9,603 nucleotides of DNA from Selenomonas sp. AE3005 (GTDB taxonomy: Bacteria; Bacillota; Negativicutes; Selenomonadales; Selenomonadaceae): assembly GCF_905233635.1 (NCBI RefSeq), contig NZ_CAJODG010000063.1, forward strand, positions 1 through 9,603. Direction: 5' to 3'. Under the pieces are notes generated by a model. The model made no database searches, was not told the DNA's origin, and saw only the letters and a list, made by a program, of their open reading frames with translations. The position numbers and the translations under genes are program-made. Each line of letters begins with the position of its first letter. Position 1 is the first letter of the stretch. This document shows, one piece after another, positions 7,614 through 9,603 of this stretch.

Positions 7614-8820
7614 AGAAAGTTTTCAGATGGCACTGACGTCCCTCTACGCCAACAAAATGCGCAGCCTTTTGACCATGCTGGGCATCATCATTGGTGTAGG
7701 AGCGGTAATCGCTCTCGTATCCGTAGGTATGGGTGTACGCAGCAACGTTACCAATTCCATCGCCAGTCTGGGCTCCAATATGCTGATTGTTTCACCTGGT
7801 TCTTCCAACCGCGGCGGTGTCCGCGGGGCAGCCGGTTCCATGCAGACGCTAAAATTTGACGATGCCAAGGCGATTAAGGACAAAATCAAGAACATTGATT
7901 ATGTATCCCCGTCAGTGTCGTCGTCTTATCAGGTTGTCTATGGCAACAACAACTGGAAAACGAGCGTGCAGGGGGTAACGCCGGAATTCATGTCCATCCG
8001 CGCCCTGACTATTGGTTATGGTTCCTTCGTATCCACGGATGATATGAATAAACGTAACCGTGTGGCGGTAATCGGTACTACGGTGGCGTCCAATCTTTTT
8101 GCCAAGGAAAATCCTGTGGGCAAGAATATCCGTATCAATAACCAGCCTTACAAGGTAATCGGCCTGTTGGAGTCGAAAGGTCAGTCCTCCGTGGGGCAGG
8201 ACCAGGATGATGTGATTTACGTGCCGCTGACCACAGCACAGGAACGTATGCTCGGTATTACATACGTGCAGTCCATCAACATTCAGGTTACTAACCAGGA
8301 AAAAATGGACCAGGTGCAGGCCGAAGTCGAAACGCTCCTGCGCAGCCGTCATCATATCCTGGCCGGTAAGGATGATGACTTTAATGTCAGAAACCTGACC
8401 AGCCTGATGGAAACAGTCAATCAGTCCACCGCCATGCTGACGATGCTCTTAGGCGCTATTGCCGGCATATCGCTGATAGTTGGCGGCATTGGCATTATGA
8501 ACATCATGATGGTGTCCGTTACGGAACGAACCCGGGAAATTGGCATTCGCAAGGCCTTGGGCGCGACCTTTATGAACATCATGACGCAGTTTTTGATAGA
8601 GTCGATGGTTATCGGTATTATCGGTGGTATTATCGGTATCGGTATGGGCTGTATAGCCTCCAAGGTTATTGCCCAGCTGGGGGATTTTACCACGGTTATA
8701 ACCATCACCCCGATTGTGGTGTCCTTTATGTTTGCCGTGGGGATTGGTTTGTTTTTCGGCATTTACCCGGCCAGAAAAGCAGCCAAGCTCGACCCCATCG
8801 AGGCATTGCGTTACGAATAA
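7603..8820 (+). CDS. macB: MacB-type ABC transporter permease
   Basis: Inner-membrane subunit of the same pump, 405 residues. It has the MacB fold order: N-terminal amphipathic helix (FRESFQMALTSLYANKMRS), TM1 (about 22-44, LLTMLGIIIGVGAVIALVSV), a large periplasmic core domain (about 46-275), then TM2 (about 277-304), TM3 (about 328-355) and TM4 (about 366-388). The hallmark coupling segment TERTREIGIRKALGA is at 307-321, and the FtsX-type C-terminus YPARKAAKLDPIEALRYE closes the protein. Start at 7603 is supported by the family N-terminus and by AGGGG 11 bases upstream; the start lies inside the end of the ATPase gene, so the two are probably translationally coupled. TM3 is coded by a repetitive ATCGGT-rich stretch (8608-8648), giving alternating Gly and Ile. 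The protein acts as a dimer with the ATPase and takes substrate from the periplasm to the adaptor and channel. Substrate unknown; an antibiotic, peptide or lipid role is possible. Confidence 0.95.
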   Translation: MLFRESFQMALTSLYANKMRSLLTMLGIIIGVGAVIALVSVGMGVRSNVTNSIASLGSNMLIVSPGSSNRGGVRGAAGSMQTLKFDDAKAIKDKIKNIDYVSPSVSSSYQVVYGNNNWKTSVQGVTPEFMSIRALTIGYGSFVSTDDMNKRNRVAVIGTTVASNLFAKENPVGKNIRINNQPYKVIGLLESKGQSSVGQDQDDVIYVPLTTAQERMLGITYVQSINIQVTNQEKMDQVQAEVETLLRSRHHILAGKDDDFNVRNLTSLMETVNQSTAMLTMLLGAIAGISLIVGGIGIMNIMMVSVTERTREIGIRKALGATFMNIMTQFLIESMVIGIIGGIIGIGMGCIASKVIAQLGDFTTVITITPIVVSFMFAVGIGLFFGIYPARKAAKLDPIEALRYE

Positions 8821-8847
8821 ACAAGGGAGATTTCCCTTACCACAGGA

Positions 8848-8887
8848 AAAGGCCGTTGACTTTTTGGTCAACGGCCTTTGGGTTTTT
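8848..8887 (+). terminator. Intrinsic terminator of the efflux operon
   Basis: Perfect 13-bp stem (AAAGGCCGTTGAC / GTCAACGGCCTTT, 8848-8860 and 8867-8879) with a 6-base loop, followed by GGG and five T. It begins 27 bases after the permease stop. A smaller hairpin, AAGGGA-GATT-TCCCTT, at 8823-8838 precedes it. Confidence 0.9.
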
Positions 8888-8939
8888 ATTGTAGTTTGAC
8901 GGTCAATAAGTTCTTAAAAATATCCTGTTAATGCGTGCA

Positions 8940-9138
8940 CGGGGTTCACGGGGGAGTAATTTTTCTGCCTCCGCTGAACGACACACCTCGGAAAAGATAG
9001 CTGTCCAGTTACCTGCGCCGGGCAGGCCAACGGCGCTCCTTTCAGCGTAGTTGCTTAGCAATTGGCTACAGTGTGCCGGCCTTCGCTGCGCTCCGGCAGT
9101 CGCTCCCCGCATAAAAATCACTCCCCCGTTCGCCCCCG
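8940..9138. repeat. Structured element copy 1 (possible noncoding RNA or repeat)
   Basis: The ends form a long stem: 8948-8964 pairs with 9113-9129 over 17 positions, with one A-C mismatch that becomes a G-U pair if the minus strand is transcribed. Across a small internal loop, CGGGG (8940-8944) pairs with CCCCG (9134-9138). Inside are CGCTGAA (8972-8978) pairing with TTCAGCG (9041-9047), the GC-rich hairpin at 9015-9036, and TGCCGG / CCGGCA closing the loop CCTTCGCTGCGCT (within about 9075-9098). The order and spacing of these parts match copy 2 read on the other strand. The transcribed strand, if any, is undetermined. I do not recognise the family; fit to 6S RNA, RNase P, tmRNA, SRP RNA or an attC site was looked for and not found. 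Confidence 0.72.
9015..9036. other. GC-rich hairpin in copy 1
   Basis: Perfect 6-bp stem GCGCCG / CGGCGC around the loop GGCAGGCCAA. With one preceding base, this 23-base block is repeated in inverted orientation at 9343-9365 with a single difference, the best-conserved segment of the two copies. Confidence 0.75.
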
Positions 9139-9179
9139 GCAACGGCATTTACAATTGTCAAGAACCCGTTTCTCCCGTT

Positions 9180-9201
9180 ACAAGAACATCGATGTCCTTG
9201 T
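9180..9201. repeat. Central palindrome between the two inverted copies
   Basis: ACAAG-A-ACATCGATGT-C-CTTGT is a 22-base palindrome with one mismatched pair. Its centre at about 9190.5 lies almost at the midpoint of the two copies (about 9192). It can fold as a hairpin or serve as a two-fold protein site. No T-run follows on either strand, so it is not a standard terminator. Confidence 0.55.
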
Positions 9202-9244
9202 GCCTTGTCATTGCGAAAGAATCATTTTAAACAGACGATGCTTA

Positions 9245-9439
9245 GGGCGGAGGTGGTGATGCTTTTCGCAGTGGAACGACTGTCCGAACGTAGTGAGGAC
9301 TGGCCCACAAACCTTAGTCACTGGATACTATGATGAATAATCGCGCCGCTGGCCTGCCCGGCGCAAGGCTGCTAAAAAGTTCATACGTTTGCTGGTGGGA
9401 CATTCAGTGCAACAGCGAAAAGTATTACCACCTCCACCC
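9245..9439. repeat. Structured element copy 2, inverted relative to copy 1
   Basis: The terminal arms 9245-9269 and 9415-9439 are complementary over 25 positions, with 22 Watson-Crick pairs. On the plus strand two of the other three are G-U and one is C-A. Read on the minus strand, the element shows the same order as copy 1: terminal arm, CTGAATGTCCCACC (copy 1 CTGAACGACACACC), 50 bases from arm to GC-rich hairpin, TTCATCATAGT (copy 1 TTCAGCGTAGT), GTCC-loop-GGAC with loop TCACTACGTTC, CAGTCGTTCC (copy 1 CAGTCGCTCC), closing arm. The distance from hairpin to closing arm is 73-76 bases in both. Stems differ in sequence but remain paired, which argues for common descent with structural constraint. 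No clear target-site duplication flanks it. Confidence 0.72.
9343..9364. other. GC-rich hairpin in copy 2
   Basis: GCGCCG / CGGCGC stem with loop CTGGCCTGCC on the plus strand, the reverse complement of the copy 1 hairpin except for one loop base. Because the copies are inverted, their loops are complementary on a single transcript or strand and could pair with each other. Confidence 0.75.
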
Positions 9440-9464
9440 AACTGAGATGTAACAAGTATGATAA

Positions 9465-9482
9465 AGCTCGTAATAACAAGCT
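9465..9482 (-). terminator. Weak candidate terminator of the rubredoxin-domain gene
   Basis: On the minus strand, AGCTTG-TTATTA-CGAGCT forms a 6-bp stem (one G-U pair) followed by TTTAT, 22 bases past the stop codon at 9505. The stem is short and the T-run poor. It is offered as the only hairpin-plus-T candidate directly after this gene. Confidence 0.25.
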
Positions 9483-9504
9483 GCAACAAACAGCAATTTT
9501 ATAT

Positions 9505-9603
9505 TTAATTTACTTTTTCAAAATCTGAGGCCGGGTGTTTGCAGAGGGGGCAGATAAAGTCAGCCGGCAGTTCATCTCCTTCATATTCATAGCCGCAGAT
9601 GGT
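9505..9603 (-). CDS. C-terminal end of a protein with a rubredoxin domain
   Basis: The minus strand from 9603 reads 32 residues to a TAA at 9505-9507: TICGYEYEGDEL, PADFICPLCKHPASDF, EKVN. This is the second half of the first Cys knuckle (CGYxY), a short linker and the complete second knuckle CPLC (window residues 18-21) of a rubredoxin iron site; the first Cys would be just past the window edge. The compact spacing between knuckles, without the long loop of free-standing rubredoxins, is typical of rubredoxin domains appended to the C-terminus of larger redox proteins such as rubrerythrins, flavin reductases or flavoproteins, which fits oxidative-stress defence or electron transfer in an anaerobe. 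The rest of the protein lies beyond the window, so its full identity cannot be told. Confidence 0.85.
   Translation of the reverse strand, partial: TICGYEYEGDELPADFICPLCKHPASDFEKVN

Larger units (their letters stand above)
8890..9504. other. Gene-free structured region of about 615 bases
   Basis: No convincing protein gene lies between the efflux operon terminator and the rubredoxin-domain gene. Short open frames here, such as one of 81 codons on the minus strand at 8903-9148, run across the arms of inverted repeats and have no recognisable protein character. The region is dominated by two inverted copies of a hairpin-rich element (8940-9138 and 9245-9439), about 106 bases of spacer with a central palindrome, and short AT-rich flanks. 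Promoter-like pairs occur in both directions. Next to copy 1 is TTGACG (8896-8901) with TATCCT (8921-8926), plus strand, spacing 19. Next to copy 2 on the minus strand, TTGCAG is followed after 17 bases by TATCAT; on the plus strand, TTGTCA (9205-9210) is followed after 17 by TAAACA. None is decisive. Confidence 0.8.

Noticed and set aside
8608..8648. ATCGGT-rich tandem-like stretch
   Set aside because: It is explained by coding for the Gly/Ile-rich third membrane helix of the permease.
8903..9148. 81-codon minus-strand open frame in the structured region
   Set aside because: It covers both arms of the copy 1 stem, has an Arg/Ala/Cys mixture typical of translated noncoding DNA, and shows no SD or homologous frame in copy 2.
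9062..9259. 65-codon plus-strand open frame in the structured region
   Set aside because: It runs from copy 1 through the spacer into copy 2 and has no protein-like features.
8940..9439. 6S RNA, RNase P, tmRNA, SRP RNA, integron attC sites or retron ncRNA
   Set aside because: None of the conserved cores of these RNAs was found, the fold is branched rather than the 6S rod, and no integrase or reverse transcriptase gene is present.
8940..9439. Insertion sequence or transposon with a transposase
   Set aside because: No transposase frame or clear target-site duplication is seen. A non-autonomous repeat remains possible and is covered in the findings.
8890..9504. A single large ornate RNA such as OLE, ROOL or GOLLD
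   Set aside because: The length is similar, but the internal symmetry is better explained by two inverted copies of a shorter element, and I saw no diagnostic motif. A covariance-model scan would settle it.
1..9603. CRISPR array, tRNA or rRNA genes
   Set aside because: No regularly spaced direct repeats, cloverleaf with a TTCRA arm, or rRNA-like segments were found on either strand.

Overview
The window looks like a chromosomal segment of a Gram-negative Firmicute of the class Negativicutes, with Selenomonas or a close relative as best guess. This rests on four things: about 50% G+C, a GroEL with a Firmicutes-like body and a Met/Gly/Pro tail, Shine-Dalgarno-led genes with some GTG starts, and a complete TolC-type outer-membrane efflux operon, which needs a second membrane. 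The genus is inferred from protein flavour only; no search was run.

Layout. 1-1336 is the 3' part of groEL (about the first 100 residues lie outside), closed by an intrinsic terminator. 1431-2330 encodes an exported HAD-family acid phosphatase / 5'-nucleotidase of the e(P4) family. It converges on recQ (2387-4210, minus strand), and a near-symmetric, probably bidirectional terminator fills the 56-base gap. A 115-base AT-rich region separates recQ from a divergent operon on the plus strand: TolC-family outer-membrane protein, MacA-like adaptor, MacB-type ATPase and MacB-type permease (4326-8820). The four genes are packed with a 4-base overlap, a 19-base gap and an 11-base overlap, and end at a strong terminator. 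Together they should form a tripartite ATP-driven pump crossing both membranes. At the right edge, 9505-9603 (minus) is the C-terminal end of a protein with a rubredoxin domain.

The unusual part is the roughly 600 bases without a gene between the efflux operon and the rubredoxin gene (about 8890-9504). Read on both strands, it resolves into two diverged copies of one structured element of about 195 bp, at 8940-9138 and 9245-9439, in inverted orientation around a central palindrome at about 9190. Each copy has long complementary ends (17 and 25 positions), a nearly identical GC-rich hairpin 50 bases from the outer arm, and a third hairpin with a conserved loop. The terminal and third stems differ in sequence between the copies yet still pair. 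That suggests selection on structure: a pair of noncoding RNAs, or a structured mobile or intergenic repeat. I could not assign it to a known RNA or repeat family, and it is the best candidate here for something undescribed.

A second point is a pair of homopolymer runs (A9 and G8) at the 3' end of the adaptor gene. Loss of one base in either run would join the adaptor reading frame to that of the ATPase.
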